Position numbers and translations under genes: made by a program. Below the pieces are notes generated by a model that worked only from the letters and a program-made list of their open reading frames with translations, searched no databases and was not told where the DNA came from. Shown piece by piece: positions 41,354-51,303 of a stretch of 64,000 nt of DNA. Within the stretch, counting starts at the first letter, position 1. Every line of letters starts with the position of its first letter. This stretch comes from Lachnospiraceae bacterium UBA7076 (GTDB lineage: Bacteria > Bacillota > Clostridia > Lachnospirales > Lachnospiraceae). The stretch is taken from the NCBI GenBank assembly GCA_002493625.1, contig DKZK01000013.1, forward strand, positions 107,855-171,854, given 5' to 3'.

Positions 41354-43756
41354 GTGGCAAAGAAGAAACCGGAAAAACAAAATAAGGTGCTTTGCGAGGG
41401 CATAGAGCTTTCCCGTGATTTTTTTGAACAGAAGGAGAGCCGTTTAAAAACTCTTTTGCTTAAGGGATTAATTGTCTATCTTATTTCCATGGGAAGCATA
41501 GGCTTTTATTTGTCTGCCTTTAAAATAGAATACAATGAGCAGCTATGTCACATTGTTATTTTTGTGATGGCTGTAATATGTGCCATGCTGTATTACCGCC
41601 TTCTGGTGGAAAACCTTGGCTATCTTGTGCTGCTTTTAGGCTTTACGGGACTTGTCATACTGTTCAGACGTTATATAAACAGCGGTTTTTACGCTATTGT
41701 AAATATAACTGTTCAAAATGCATCCGAATATTTTGATGTTGACATACAAAGGCTGTATCAGGAGCAGATATCGGACCGGTATGTGACGGTTACGTGCGTC
41801 GCCCTGTTTATCGGAATCGTGCTTGATATATTTTTAAATGTATACATTTCCCGTAGAATGCAGTATGTTACGGTTGCATTTGTCGTTATGTTTTTTAATC
41901 TTGTGCCGCTTTACCTTGTTGAGGAGCCGAATCTTTTTTATGTGGGAATGCTTATGACCGGAATTACAATGGCGTTTATTTTTAAGGCAGGTAAGCATTA
42001 CAGCCCTCAGGTAACTACAAAACGGAATGATAATGCCTTTGTGGAAAAGGGCAGGGACGTGCGGAACAGGAAAAGTGAGCTTTTTTATGTTTCCGACATA
42101 AAGGCAATGGTTCAGGCAGGCGCGACTGCATTTATATTTGTTCTTCTTGCGGTTCTTGGCGTAAATGCGTTCCGTCCTCAGGAAAACTTCAATGCAGGAT
42201 ATGCGGGAAACAAATATAAAAATACTACAATGGCGGCAATGACGACCATACTGCTGGACGGCTGGCAGGGCTTTTTCGGACAGTCCTACGATGTGGGTGG
42301 AATGAACAGCGGTAAGCTTGGCGACGTATCGTCAGTCAAGCTTGATTATCAGACGGATTTGCTCGTAGAACTGACGCCGTACTGCTATGACAGGGTATAT
42401 ATCAAAAACTTTGTGGGTGAGGTATATAATCCGTATCAGAATGAATGGACGGAAATTCACGGAACAAATTATGGTCTTACAGGTGTGGATCTGGAGCCGT
42501 TTACCTATGCATGGGAGAATAAAAATCCTGAGGCGGATTATGCCTCGGCAAATTACGGTGAATATCTTGCCTTAAAGGAGGCGTATGATGAAGAAAGACA
42601 ATACAGCGCAAAGGGTGTGATGAATATACGACTGGCTGATTATGGGGTGAGAACCACATATGCCCCGTACTATTCAGAAAGAATTGAAAATGATAATGCT
42701 TCGTCTTCGCCGTATGCGGTGGACAGTTACATATATTATCCGTATTTTGCGGCAAACAATATTAATATAAAGCCTGAGTACACTGCTCTCGATCTGGAGG
42801 TGCCGGAGGAAAACCTTGAGGCAATAAGGGAAACAATTGCGGATGCGGGAGCGGCAGGCGCAGATGAGCAGGTAATACAGGCAATCATAGATTATTATCA
42901 GGAAAATATACCTTACACCATACGTCCGGGACGCACGCCGAATAGAAAGGATTTTGTAAACTACTTCCTCACGGAAAACAAAAAGGGCTACTGCGCCCAT
43001 TATGCAACTGCGGCGGTTCTGATGTTCCGGTATATGGGCATTCCTGCAAGATATGTGGAGGGATATGCCATAGATTATATCCAGATGGCTGACGGCGAGC
43101 TTGTTACCGGCGCGGAATATGCGGATTATTACGACGGATATTCGGAGCTTGGCGAGACAGCTCTTATAAGGGTGAGCGTAACTGATGCGGACGCCCATGC
43201 ATGGGTGGAGGTATATACTGCCGGAAAGGGCTGGCATGTTGTTGAGGTTACTCCTTCGGGAGAGATGGAGGAGGTTGAGGATTTCTGGACGCTGTTTGAG
43301 CAGTATATGAATGATAACGGGGATGATAATGATGGTCCCAACCTTGATTTAACAAATGTGAAAATACCGGATGAGCTTGTGCGGGGATTTTTCTATTTGC
43401 TGTTTGGGGCAGCAGGTTCTGCAATACTTTTCTTCGTCATAAGAAGCGGCGGAAGAAAAGCGGCAGCATATGTAAAATATAAAAATTCAGGCATTAACGA
43501 TAAGCTGATATATAGATATTCGGAATTCCGAAGGGCATATACAAGAAAGCATAAGGATTTTGGCGAAAAGCTTAACTACCATGAGCAGGTGGAATATATT
43601 GCGGAGGCGGAAAGAAAATCGGAGGCTCCGTCGGAAACCGTAATCGCTGACAGAAACATAATAATCGATATACTGGAGCGCGCAGGCTTTTCCGCAGGTG
43701 ATATAACAACGGCGGAATATGATAAGGTGATACAGTGGCTTGCGCAGGTCAATTGA
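41354..43756 (+). CDS. Transglutaminase-like membrane protein
   Basis: 800 residues. Six or so helices in the first ~290 residues, an extracytoplasmic transglutaminase-core domain (about 480-640) with catalytic Cys in KGYCAHYATAAVLMFRYMG, His in DADAHAWVEVY and Asp in VEVTPSGE region, a further helix near 680-700, and a cytoplasmic C-terminal tail of DUF4129 type. GTG start directly after the DUF58 stop, with AAGGAG upstream. It resembles TgpA-type proteins. Its stop is only 3 bp from the stop of a gene on the other strand. Confidence 0.9.
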   Translation: MAKKKPEKQNKVLCEGIELSRDFFEQKESRLKTLLLKGLIVYLISMGSIGFYLSAFKIEYNEQLCHIVIFVMAVICAMLYYRLLVENLGYLVLLLGFTGLVILFRRYINSGFYAIVNITVQNASEYFDVDIQRLYQEQISDRYVTVTCVALFIGIVLDIFLNVYISRRMQYVTVAFVVMFFNLVPLYLVEEPNLFYVGMLMTGITMAFIFKAGKHYSPQVTTKRNDNAFVEKGRDVRNRKSELFYVSDIKAMVQAGATAFIFVLLAVLGVNAFRPQENFNAGYAGNKYKNTTMAAMTTILLDGWQGFFGQSYDVGGMNSGKLGDVSSVKLDYQTDLLVELTPYCYDRVYIKNFVGEVYNPYQNEWTEIHGTNYGLTGVDLEPFTYAWENKNPEADYASANYGEYLALKEAYDEERQYSAKGVMNIRLADYGVRTTYAPYYSERIENDNASSSPYAVDSYIYYPYFAANNINIKPEYTALDLEVPEENLEAIRETIADAGAAGADEQVIQAIIDYYQENIPYTIRPGRTPNRKDFVNYFLTENKKGYCAHYATAAVLMFRYMGIPARYVEGYAIDYIQMADGELVTGAEYADYYDGYSELGETALIRVSVTDADAHAWVEVYTAGKGWHVVEVTPSGEMEEVEDFWTLFEQYMNDNGDDNDGPNLDLTNVKIPDELVRGFFYLLFGAAGSAILFFVIRSGGRKAAAYVKYKNSGINDKLIYRYSEFRRAYTRKHKDFGEKLNYHEQVEYIAEAERKSEAPSETVIADRNIIIDILERAGFSAGDITTAEYDKVIQWLAQVN

Positions 43757-43759
43757 TTT

Positions 43760-44560
43760 TTACTCAGCGACAATTCCAAAGCCATACCCCTGAGGCTTCC
43801 TATACTGATAGATTGTAAAGTCGTTAAACTCCGTGGATGTCGTCCGAAGCTGTATGCTGTAAGCGTTAAGAACAGTGGGAGAGCTCAAGGTCAGCTGGGT
43901 ATACGGGATATATGGCAGGGTGTTTCTTTTTGTTGATGTACCTAAGTAAGTATGGGTATCATTTATCATTGTTCCGCAATTGGCTTCGAAGGCATCCTTA
44001 TATATATCTTTCGGATTGTTAAATGGCATGTTTGTATCTGCGGCAAGAATCGTTCCGCTCTCTGACATAAGCAGGGTATGATACGTGGAGGTGTCAAATT
44101 TTGTAAATGTAATTTCCCAAAGATATGCGGTGTATGTCTGAAAGGACGTGTCAGTATATTTGTATAAGTTACATTCAAAGGAATACCAGTTGTCATAGCC
44201 GGAGTATAGGGATGCGGGATAAAGCCCTGCATCATAGTAAATCTCCATCTGTGCTCTTGCAAGTAAGACAGCTTCATCTATAGTTAAAAAACCCTCTGTA
44301 ACATCACACTCCGTCATGCTGCTGTCCCATACTCCGCAAATTAACCGGATTTTATCAAGTGCGGAAAGCTTTGATGATGCGCTTCTTGCGGTTGCGGTTC
44401 GCGAGGTGAGATAATAGCTGTCGGGAGCCTCCATAACATGAGAAAGAGAAAGCTCGGACTTTTTATTAAGAAGCAGCTTTGGAACAAAAATTGCAGAAAA
44501 AAAAGCAATAAGCGAAGCTGTTATAAATAAGATTTTGAAAATCAATTTTTCTTTTTTCAT
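43760..44560 (-). CDS. Secreted or anchored protein linked to sensor kinase, unknown function
   Basis: 266 residues. An N-terminal helix (about 8-28) after MKKEK, then an extracytoplasmic domain. LTIDEAVLLARAQME and YLWEITFTKFDTSTYHTLLMSESGTILAA recall PepSY/YycI-like modules, which bind and tune sensor kinases, but the match is only by pattern. Three cysteines (near residues 75, 85 and 135) could form a disulfide. Its ATG overlaps the kinase stop codon (ATGA), so it is translationally coupled to it. Confidence 0.72.
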   Translation of the reverse strand: MKKEKLIFKILFITASLIAFFSAIFVPKLLLNKKSELSLSHVMEAPDSYYLTSRTATARSASSKLSALDKIRLICGVWDSSMTECDVTEGFLTIDEAVLLARAQMEIYYDAGLYPASLYSGYDNWYSFECNLYKYTDTSFQTYTAYLWEITFTKFDTSTYHTLLMSESGTILAADTNMPFNNPKDIYKDAFEANCGTMINDTHTYLGTSTKRNTLPYIPYTQLTLSSPTVLNAYSIQLRTTSTEFNDFTIYQYRKPQGYGFGIVAE

Positions 44561-46014
44561 GAAATATCTCCTCCATTTGGAACGTCAGCCATTTCATCTT
44601 CTTCAATGGCAGCATGAATTTTAAATATCACGGACATGCTTGTTCCCTCACCCGGTGTACTTTCTATATGAAAGCATGCACTGTGCTTTTCAAATATTGC
44701 CGCTGCAAGTGAAAGACCGAGCCCTGCGCCACCCTCGCTTCGGGAGCGGGACTTGTCAACCATATAAAATTCATCGCAGATTTTTGCCAGATGTTCCTTT
44801 GAAATGCCGATGCCGAAATCATGGACCGTAAATACATAACCGTCAGAGGTTATCTGACCTGACAATATAACTTTGCTGCCGGAAGCCGATGCCTTTCTTG
44901 CATTATCAAGAAGATTTATAAAGGCGGAGCAAAGTAAAGAAAGGTCGCCCATAATAAGACATGGCTCCACGTTTACCTCAAGGGATAAATTATTCTTTTC
45001 GTACCCGGGCAAAACGCTTTCAGCCGCCGTTTTTGCAAGCAGCAGGGAGGAAACGGGGGAAAGGTCGATAATATCATTTTTTGTGTGTATAAAGTCAAAA
45101 AGCTTATGTGACATTGTCTCCAGACGCTTTCCCTCCTTAAATATATAGGAGGCTGCCATTATCTGGGTTTCCCTTGAAAGCTCCTTTGAACGTATGGTAT
45201 CTGCATAACCGATAATGGTTGTCATAGGCGTTTTTATTTCGTGTGTAAAATCGGCGACAAACTGCTCGTGCCGTTCCATCATACTTTTAAGCTCATCAAC
45301 ATGATCCGATACCGACTGCGCCATTTCATTGTAGGTTTCTGCAAGCATTCCCACTTCATCGCTGGATAAAACTTTGGCGCGGGCAGTATAATTTCTTTCA
45401 CCAAAGCTTTTTGAAACGGAATTTAAATGTTCAAGCGGCTTTGTGAGCAGCATGCTTATAACATACATAATCACGGAACATATTATAAGCACAAAAACAA
45501 GCAGTATTCTGAAATAATTTGCCTGTCTGTCAATAAGCATGTAGGTTTCCGTTATGTCACGCTTATTGATAATATTAAGGGTGTTGTCAAGAAAGGAGCT
45601 TGATGATGATGTGATTATATAGCTTCTGTTATTTTCCCTTGTAAGGACATATCCTTTTTTTCCTATATTCGTATTTTGCCACAGAGACGGTGGATAGCCG
45701 GCGGTTTCTTCATCATTACAATACATAATTACATCATTATATACTATCATTATGGAGGAATTGGTTGCCGACATGTTTAACATGGCGTCTCTGCCGATTT
45801 CTTCAAATTCAATGCTGCCGGAATTTTGATTTGACATACTTAAAAGGTTGTATTCAACCAATGACTGAAGCATGTTATTTTCCTCAACGGCGTTTTTAAT
45901 CTGACCGTCAAGGGAAAGTGTAAAGCTTTTGTCAATCATCATATAACCAACGATTCCGATTGCAACTGACAGCAGTATTATGTTTGAAAAAAGCACCTTA
46001 TATCTGAATTTCAT
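44557..46014 (-). CDS. Membrane sensor histidine kinase
   Basis: 485 residues. Helix 1 (about 8-26), an extracytoplasmic sensor of about 140 residues, helix 2 (about 172-192), HAMP, HisKA with VADFTHEIKTPMTTIIGYAD (His near 258), HATPase_c with LLDNARKASASG, HDFGIGISKEHL and GGAGLGLSLAAAIFEKH. It follows the response regulator after 25 bp and precedes the coupled secreted gene. The divergent lipoprotein array is a likely regulon member. Confidence 0.93.
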   Translation of the reverse strand: MKFRYKVLFSNIILLSVAIGIVGYMMIDKSFTLSLDGQIKNAVEENNMLQSLVEYNLLSMSNQNSGSIEFEEIGRDAMLNMSATNSSIMIVYNDVIMYCNDEETAGYPPSLWQNTNIGKKGYVLTRENNRSYIITSSSSSFLDNTLNIINKRDITETYMLIDRQANYFRILLVFVLIICSVIMYVISMLLTKPLEHLNSVSKSFGERNYTARAKVLSSDEVGMLAETYNEMAQSVSDHVDELKSMMERHEQFVADFTHEIKTPMTTIIGYADTIRSKELSRETQIMAASYIFKEGKRLETMSHKLFDFIHTKNDIIDLSPVSSLLLAKTAAESVLPGYEKNNLSLEVNVEPCLIMGDLSLLCSAFINLLDNARKASASGSKVILSGQITSDGYVFTVHDFGIGISKEHLAKICDEFYMVDKSRSRSEGGAGLGLSLAAAIFEKHSACFHIESTPGEGTSMSVIFKIHAAIEEDEMADVPNGGDIS

Positions 46015-46039
46015 AAAAACTCCAATTGTTCTTTTATAG

Positions 46040-46702
46040 TCAGTCTTCCATATTTTTTAATCGGTAGCCCACGCCGTATATTGTTACAAGCTGTTTGGAC
46101 AGTCCTGCTTTTTTTCTGATACGCTGAATGTGAAGGTCAAGCGTTCTTGTGTCAAATGAGTAATCGGATTCCCATACTGTTTCGTATATTTTTTCCTTAA
46201 AGAGAGTAATGCCTGCATTTCTCATGAAAAGCACAAGAAGTTCAAATTCCTTTGGGGTAAGCTTAAGAGGCTCGCCGTTTTTTTCAGCTGTGCCGTTGTC
46301 TAAATCAACGACGATATCCATGTAGGTAAGAATTGAAGAAGCTTTATTATAACGGCGGAGAACAACATTAACGCGGGCTAAAAGCTCCACAATCTCAAAG
46401 GGCTTTACGATATAGTCTTCCGCGCCCAATGTGAGCCCCTTTACCCTGTCTGCCAGGGCTGCCTTGGCAGTTATGAAAATAACCGGCATATTACTTGGCT
46501 TAATATATTCCAAAAGCTCATATCCGTCAATTTCAGGGAGCATAATATCTAATAAAACAAGGTCAAAGCTTTGTTCCTCAAGCATATCAGCGGCTGTTTT
46601 TCCGTCAAAGGCGGTGTAACATTTGTAGCCTGCATCAGTAAGGTTAAGTCTTATCAAATCTGATATTGGATGCTCGTCCTCAACTATAAGAATTTTAATC
46701 AT
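46040..46702 (-). CDS. OmpR/PhoB-type response regulator
   Basis: 220 residues starting MIKILIVEDEHPISD; this ATG is at 46702 and has AAAGGA upstream. Phospho-acceptor Asp in FDLVLLDIMLPEIDGYELL (near residue 52), FITAKAALADR, IVKPFEIVELLARV; winged helix with LTPKEFELLVLFMRNAG and TLDLHIQRIRKKAGLSKQLVTIYGVGYRL. First gene of the minus-strand operon; shares the 138-bp intergenic region with the first lipoprotein gene. Confidence 0.94.
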   Translation of the reverse strand: MIKILIVEDEHPISDLIRLNLTDAGYKCYTAFDGKTAADMLEEQSFDLVLLDIMLPEIDGYELLEYIKPSNMPVIFITAKAALADRVKGLTLGAEDYIVKPFEIVELLARVNVVLRRYNKASSILTYMDIVVDLDNGTAEKNGEPLKLTPKEFELLVLFMRNAGITLFKEKIYETVWESDYSFDTRTLDLHIQRIRKKAGLSKQLVTIYGVGYRLKNMED

Positions 46703-46763
46703 GTAAACGGTTCCTTTCGTAAAATAATTCAATTATACTGAATACATAAAAATCTGTCAAAGT

Positions 46764-46803
46764 TTTTTGATGATGCATTTTTGATACATTTAGGTTTTAT
46801 AAT
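46764..46803 (+). promoter_or_regulatory. Direct repeats and -10 box before the lipoprotein array
   Basis: TTTTTGAT occurs at 46764 and 46778 (14-bp period), followed by TATAAT at 46798-46803. There is no good -35. Tandem half-sites next to a -10 without -35 fit activation by an OmpR-type regulator, and such a regulator is encoded divergently 62 bp away. Confidence 0.4.
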
Positions 46804-46840
46804 GACAATAGTCCAAATAAATATAGAAAGGAAAATTGAT

Positions 46841-48265
46841 ATGAAAAAAAGATTATGTATTAAAAGCGCGGCAGTCATTTCCACGCTGCTTGCAGTAACA
46901 GGAGTTTTTACGGCATGCGGTAAGGCAGACCGGAAGGATATAGAAAGGGATTTAAGTGAGAATGTGACTTCTGACGCTGCCACAAAAAGCGATGCTGAAC
47001 AGGTCATAGATAAAGATATACCTGATAAATTAACATATACTATAAACGGAGCCCAGGGAACCATAAAGGTTAATGCAGACGTATATGCTGATGGGTATGG
47101 AAACGTGCCGGTCTATAATATAAAAAAATGTGAAAAAAATGATGCATGGATTGATGGATATGCAAAGAAATTTTTTGATGACGGGGAATATAAAAACATC
47201 AAGCCGTATAGGTTTCGCAGCATGGATGAATTAAAACAGGAGAAAAGCTTTTGTGAGGAGCTGCTTTCGCAGCTTGAAGAGATAGACGGTGCATATAATA
47301 TTATGATGGCAGAAAAAATGAATATAGAATCGGAAATTGAAAATTATGTTGAAACGGAGTATGTAGAATATCCGGAGACTAAGCTCATATATGAATATGA
47401 TACCGATATTGTATTACCAAGCGGAAAGGTTCTGAATTGTGAGAGAGCGAATCTGAAGGGTGAAGCGGATGGAAAGCTGTGGTATATGAATTATGAACGT
47501 GGAGTTTACGATGGTATAAATGATATATCGGAAGATTATCTTGAAGTTTGGGGAATTGCTGCGGAACAGAAGGAATATCTGTATGGATTCTGCCCTGAAA
47601 ATATACCGAATATTATGTATACGATGGATATGGATATGGGTTTTCCAAACAAGTGTGAACGTGAGACTGCGGAAAAGGAGGCGGAAAAGCTGCTTGAAGG
47701 TTTTGGACTTGAAAATATGGAGCAGGTTAATATAACTCCGCTTCGTGTTGATGATGATGAGAGCTATATGCTTGATGGCTATATTATATCCTATGCTCCG
47801 TCAGTAAATGGAGTTACTCTTTTGTATGGAACCCAGGCTGAATATGTGGGTGCGGAAACTTCCAATACGGAGGGAGCACAGATGAGCTATGCGGAACAAC
47901 CGTTTGTAAAAATCGGGGTTTCCAGTGATGGTATATTCGAGTTTTTCATATATGAGCAGTATGAAATCAGTGACGCGTTGACAGGAAACTCATCAATGAT
48001 AAGCTTTGAACAGATGGACAGTCAGGTAAGAAGCTTGTTTGAGTCATTTACAGCGGAAAAAATGGATGTAGAGATAGATGAGGTCCGGTTCGGATATGTC
48101 TGTATAACCTATGATGGGATTTCCTATGCGATGGTTCCGGCGTGGAGATATTATATGGATATCCCAAGTAGTTCTACAAAGTGGCCATTTGTTACCGTGT
48201 GCGCTCTTGATGGAAGTTATTTCACTATTGATGGAATTTACAATGAATATTTTTACTTGGATTAA
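46841..48265 (+). CDS. Array lipoprotein 1
   Basis: 474 residues. Signal peptide with lipobox VFTAC (Cys 26) makes it a surface lipoprotein. The mature part has YTINGAQGTIKVNADVYADGYG near 70-90, WIDGYAKKFFDDGEYKNIKPY, a central helical ENYVE segment, and a C-terminal FGYVCITYDGISYAMVPAWRYY motif with ALDGSYF at the end. The C-terminal block is shared by every paralogue here and resembles PepSY/YycI-type ends. First of four intact tandem paralogues. I do not recognise a characterised family. It is divergently placed from a two-component system and upstream of an efflux operon. Start chosen by AGAAAGGAAAA before ATG 46841. Confidence 0.78.
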   Translation: MKKRLCIKSAAVISTLLAVTGVFTACGKADRKDIERDLSENVTSDAATKSDAEQVIDKDIPDKLTYTINGAQGTIKVNADVYADGYGNVPVYNIKKCEKNDAWIDGYAKKFFDDGEYKNIKPYRFRSMDELKQEKSFCEELLSQLEEIDGAYNIMMAEKMNIESEIENYVETEYVEYPETKLIYEYDTDIVLPSGKVLNCERANLKGEADGKLWYMNYERGVYDGINDISEDYLEVWGIAAEQKEYLYGFCPENIPNIMYTMDMDMGFPNKCERETAEKEAEKLLEGFGLENMEQVNITPLRVDDDESYMLDGYIISYAPSVNGVTLLYGTQAEYVGAETSNTEGAQMSYAEQPFVKIGVSSDGIFEFFIYEQYEISDALTGNSSMISFEQMDSQVRSLFESFTAEKMDVEIDEVRFGYVCITYDGISYAMVPAWRYYMDIPSSSTKWPFVTVCALDGSYFTIDGIYNEYFYLD

Positions 48266-48283
48266 TTAAGAGTGAGAGGAAAA

Positions 48284-49738
48284 ATGATAAAAAGCAATTG
48301 TAAAAAACAGTATATGTTAAAAAATATGGTATTTATTCTGACGCTGCTTATAGTTACAGGAGTATTTACCGCTTGCGGTAAGGCAGACCGTGAAGAGATA
48401 GAGCGGGATTTAAGTGAGAATGTGACATATTCTGCAACAGGAAGTGATGCGGAATATGTCACAGATGAAGATATACCTGAAAAATTATCATATACAGTAA
48501 ACGGAACGCAGGGAACCATAAAAGTTAATGCAGACGTATATGCCGATGGGTATGGAAACATTCCAACGTATAATATTAAAAAAATTGAAAGAAATGATGC
48601 ATGGCTTGACGGATACGCAAAGAAATTTTTTGACGGCGGGCAATATGAGAATATCAAGCCGTATAGGTTTTGCAGTCTGGATGAATTAAGACAGGAGAAA
48701 AGCTTTTGCGAGGAGCTTCTTTCGCAGTATGAAGCGGCAGATCCCGCATATGAGATTATTATGAAGGAAAAGGCAGATATAGAATTGCAAATTGAAAATT
48801 ACGTTGAAGCCGAGTATGTTAAATATCCTGATGATAAGCTTATATATGAATTTGATATCGATTTCGGATTACAAAGCGGAAAAATTTTCAATTGTGAGAG
48901 AGCGCATCTGAAGGGTGAAGCGGATGGAAAACTGTGGTATCTGAATTATGAACGTGGCTTTTTCGATGGCATAGCTGAAGAAGATTATGAAGAATATTAT
49001 GAAGAATATGGAGCTTATACGGAACAACAGGGATTGCTGCATGGATTCTGTCCTGAAAACACACCGGATCTTATGTATATGATGAATATGGATACGGGGT
49101 TTGAAAATAAGTGTGAACGTGAGACCGCAGAAAAGGAGGCAGAAAAGCTGCTTGAAGGTCTTGGATTTGGAAATATGAAGCAGGTTAATATTACTTCGAT
49201 TCGTATTAATCCCGATGAAAATGATGACGGGAGCTGTATGCTTGACGGTTACATTTTGACCTATGCTCCGTCAGTAAACGGAATCGACCTTTTGTATGGA
49301 AGCAATGACAAATATATAAGTGTGGACAACTCCAATACGGAGGAAGCAACGAATATCCTTGCAGGACAGCCCTTTGTAAAAATTGCGGTTTCCAGTGACG
49401 GTATATTTGAGTTTGGCATATATGAGCAGTATGAAATTGGTGACATATTGGCGGGAAGCTCATCAATGTTAAGCTTTGAGCAGGTGGACAGTCAGGTGAA
49501 AGGCTTTTTTGAATCACTTGCGGATAATAATAATGTGGATGTAGAGATAGATGAGATCCGGTTTGGATATGCCTGTATAACCTATGATGGAATTTCCTAT
49601 GCGATGGTTCCGGTGTGGAGATATTATACATTGAATGTTGGGGGAGCGATGAAGCATTCTTTCATTACTGTGTGCGCGCTTGATGGAAGCTATTTGTCTG
49701 GCATGGATTCCTTTGATGGAAGCAACCTGTTAGATTAA
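48284..49738 (+). CDS. Array lipoprotein 2
   Basis: 484 residues, closest to array lipoprotein 1: RDLSENVT, NGTQGTIKVNADVYADGYGN, GYAKKFFDGGQYENIKPYRF and CERETAEKEAEKLLEG are nearly the same. Lipobox VFTAC after KNMVFILTLLIVTG. C-terminal FGYACITYDGISYAMVPVWRYY. It begins 18 bp after copy 1 with GAGAGG before ATG 48284; an upstream GTG in frame is less likely. Acidic insertion EEDYEEYYEEYG near residue 230 is specific to this copy. Confidence 0.78.
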   Translation: MIKSNCKKQYMLKNMVFILTLLIVTGVFTACGKADREEIERDLSENVTYSATGSDAEYVTDEDIPEKLSYTVNGTQGTIKVNADVYADGYGNIPTYNIKKIERNDAWLDGYAKKFFDGGQYENIKPYRFCSLDELRQEKSFCEELLSQYEAADPAYEIIMKEKADIELQIENYVEAEYVKYPDDKLIYEFDIDFGLQSGKIFNCERAHLKGEADGKLWYLNYERGFFDGIAEEDYEEYYEEYGAYTEQQGLLHGFCPENTPDLMYMMNMDTGFENKCERETAEKEAEKLLEGLGFGNMKQVNITSIRINPDENDDGSCMLDGYILTYAPSVNGIDLLYGSNDKYISVDNSNTEEATNILAGQPFVKIAVSSDGIFEFGIYEQYEIGDILAGSSSMLSFEQVDSQVKGFFESLADNNNVDVEIDEIRFGYACITYDGISYAMVPVWRYYTLNVGGAMKHSFITVCALDGSYLSGMDSFDGSNLLD

Positions 49739-49820
49739 TTTACTTTTATGAAGAACATTGCAAAAAAGCGCATCGTCAATTTTTGATTGAACATATGGCA
49801 TAAGAAGGGGGCAGGATAAA

Positions 49821-51251
49821 ATGAAACAGAATTGTAAAAAACAGTATACGTTAAAAAGCGTGGCATTCATTTCCTCACTTTTTATAGTTACAGGAGCATT
49901 TACGGCGTGCGGTAAGGCAGACCGTGAGGAGATAGAAAGGGATTTAAGTGTGAATGTGACTTCTGATTATGCAGCAGAAAGTGATGTGGCGCAGGAGGAA
50001 ATACCGCAAACCCTGTCTTATACTGTAGGAGGAGGCAACGGTGAAGTAAAGGTGGAGGCGGAGGTTTATGCGGAAGGATATGGAATTGTACCCACGTATA
50101 AGCTTAAGAAAAGGGATAAAAACGACGAGTGGGTTAAGTCCTATGCAGAAAAGCTGTTTGACAACGGGGAATATATAAACGTAAAGCCTTATGATGTTTG
50201 CAGTCTGGAGGAGCTTGAGGCTGAGAAGCAGTTTTGGGAGGAACGGCTTGCGGATTTGGATAAAAGCAGCAACCGGTATAGATGCGTAGATTCGGAAGTA
50301 TCTTATATTGAGCAGGAAATGGAACATTTTTCAGAGCGTAATCATGTGAAATATCCGGACGGGCAGCTTGTATTTGAAAGTGACAGTTACAGTGATGGAG
50401 ATTCAACAGGCAATTCTGAGGGCGCACAGCTCAGAGGTGAGGTGGACGGTGATGTATGGCTCTTGAATTATAGTTGCGCATATGATTATAATGTACAGGA
50501 GGATATTCGTGAGATTATTATTCATGCGCCTGTTTTATATGGTTCCTGTGTCGAAAAAAAGAATCATATTTCAGGCGCTTATGGAACGGAATACGAACTT
50601 TATGAAAACAAATGTGATAGGGCAAAAGCAGAGAGTGAGGCAATGGAACTTCTCGACAGACTTGGCTTTGACAATATGGAGTGTGTTAAAACGCTCGGGC
50701 TTTTGCCTGATTATGGCTCCGGAAATGCTGATGATTTAGACGGATATGCTTTCATTTACAAGCTATCATTAAATGATATAAAAATGTTTTCGGGCGACAA
50801 GGTCGGTGTAAGCGCGGACGGTGAAAATATTGCCATACAGCCCTATGTAAGTGTACTTGTAAACAGCGAGGGCGCTTTCAGCTTCTGTATTATGGAGGAT
50901 TATGTTTTTGAGGGAACGCTCTCGGAAAATTCTAAAATGCTGAGCTTTCAGCAGATAGACGATATTGCCCATACGGAATTTGAAAAAATGATGGAGTGGC
51001 AGCCTACAAGCCCTTATGATATATATACAAGCAGCAATATAACAGAGGTAAGGTTTGAATATCTTTGTGTAACCTATGACGGACTTTCCTATGCAATGCT
51101 TCCGGTATGGACTTATTACACGGAACGGAGTAATCATGGTGATACGAAGCTGTCTCCGGTTTTGATAGTAAATGGGCTTGATGGAGCCGTAATATCCAGC
51201 GCGTATGTATACAGCGATTGGGAGTATTGCTTCACTGTGGGACCGCATTAA
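49821..51251 (+). CDS. Array lipoprotein 3
   Basis: 476 residues, lipobox AFTAC. It belongs with copies 4 and 5 (second subgroup): KKRDKNDEWVKSYAEKLF, GEYINVKPYD, LRGEVDGDVWLLNY, NSEGAFSFCIMEDYV, FEYLCVTYDGLSYAMLPVWTYY, VNGLDGAVI, and ending VYSDWEYCFTVGPH. An 82-bp gap precedes it, with an AAGCGCATCGTCAAT block that recurs in degenerate form at 54155. Function unknown. Confidence 0.78.
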   Translation: MKQNCKKQYTLKSVAFISSLFIVTGAFTACGKADREEIERDLSVNVTSDYAAESDVAQEEIPQTLSYTVGGGNGEVKVEAEVYAEGYGIVPTYKLKKRDKNDEWVKSYAEKLFDNGEYINVKPYDVCSLEELEAEKQFWEERLADLDKSSNRYRCVDSEVSYIEQEMEHFSERNHVKYPDGQLVFESDSYSDGDSTGNSEGAQLRGEVDGDVWLLNYSCAYDYNVQEDIREIIIHAPVLYGSCVEKKNHISGAYGTEYELYENKCDRAKAESEAMELLDRLGFDNMECVKTLGLLPDYGSGNADDLDGYAFIYKLSLNDIKMFSGDKVGVSADGENIAIQPYVSVLVNSEGAFSFCIMEDYVFEGTLSENSKMLSFQQIDDIAHTEFEKMMEWQPTSPYDIYTSSNITEVRFEYLCVTYDGLSYAMLPVWTYYTERSNHGDTKLSPVLIVNGLDGAVISSAYVYSDWEYCFTVGPH

Positions 51252-51303
51252 GATAAACAGTTTTTTTATAAAAACCTGATGTTTAAAACAGTGGAGGTCG
51301 AAA

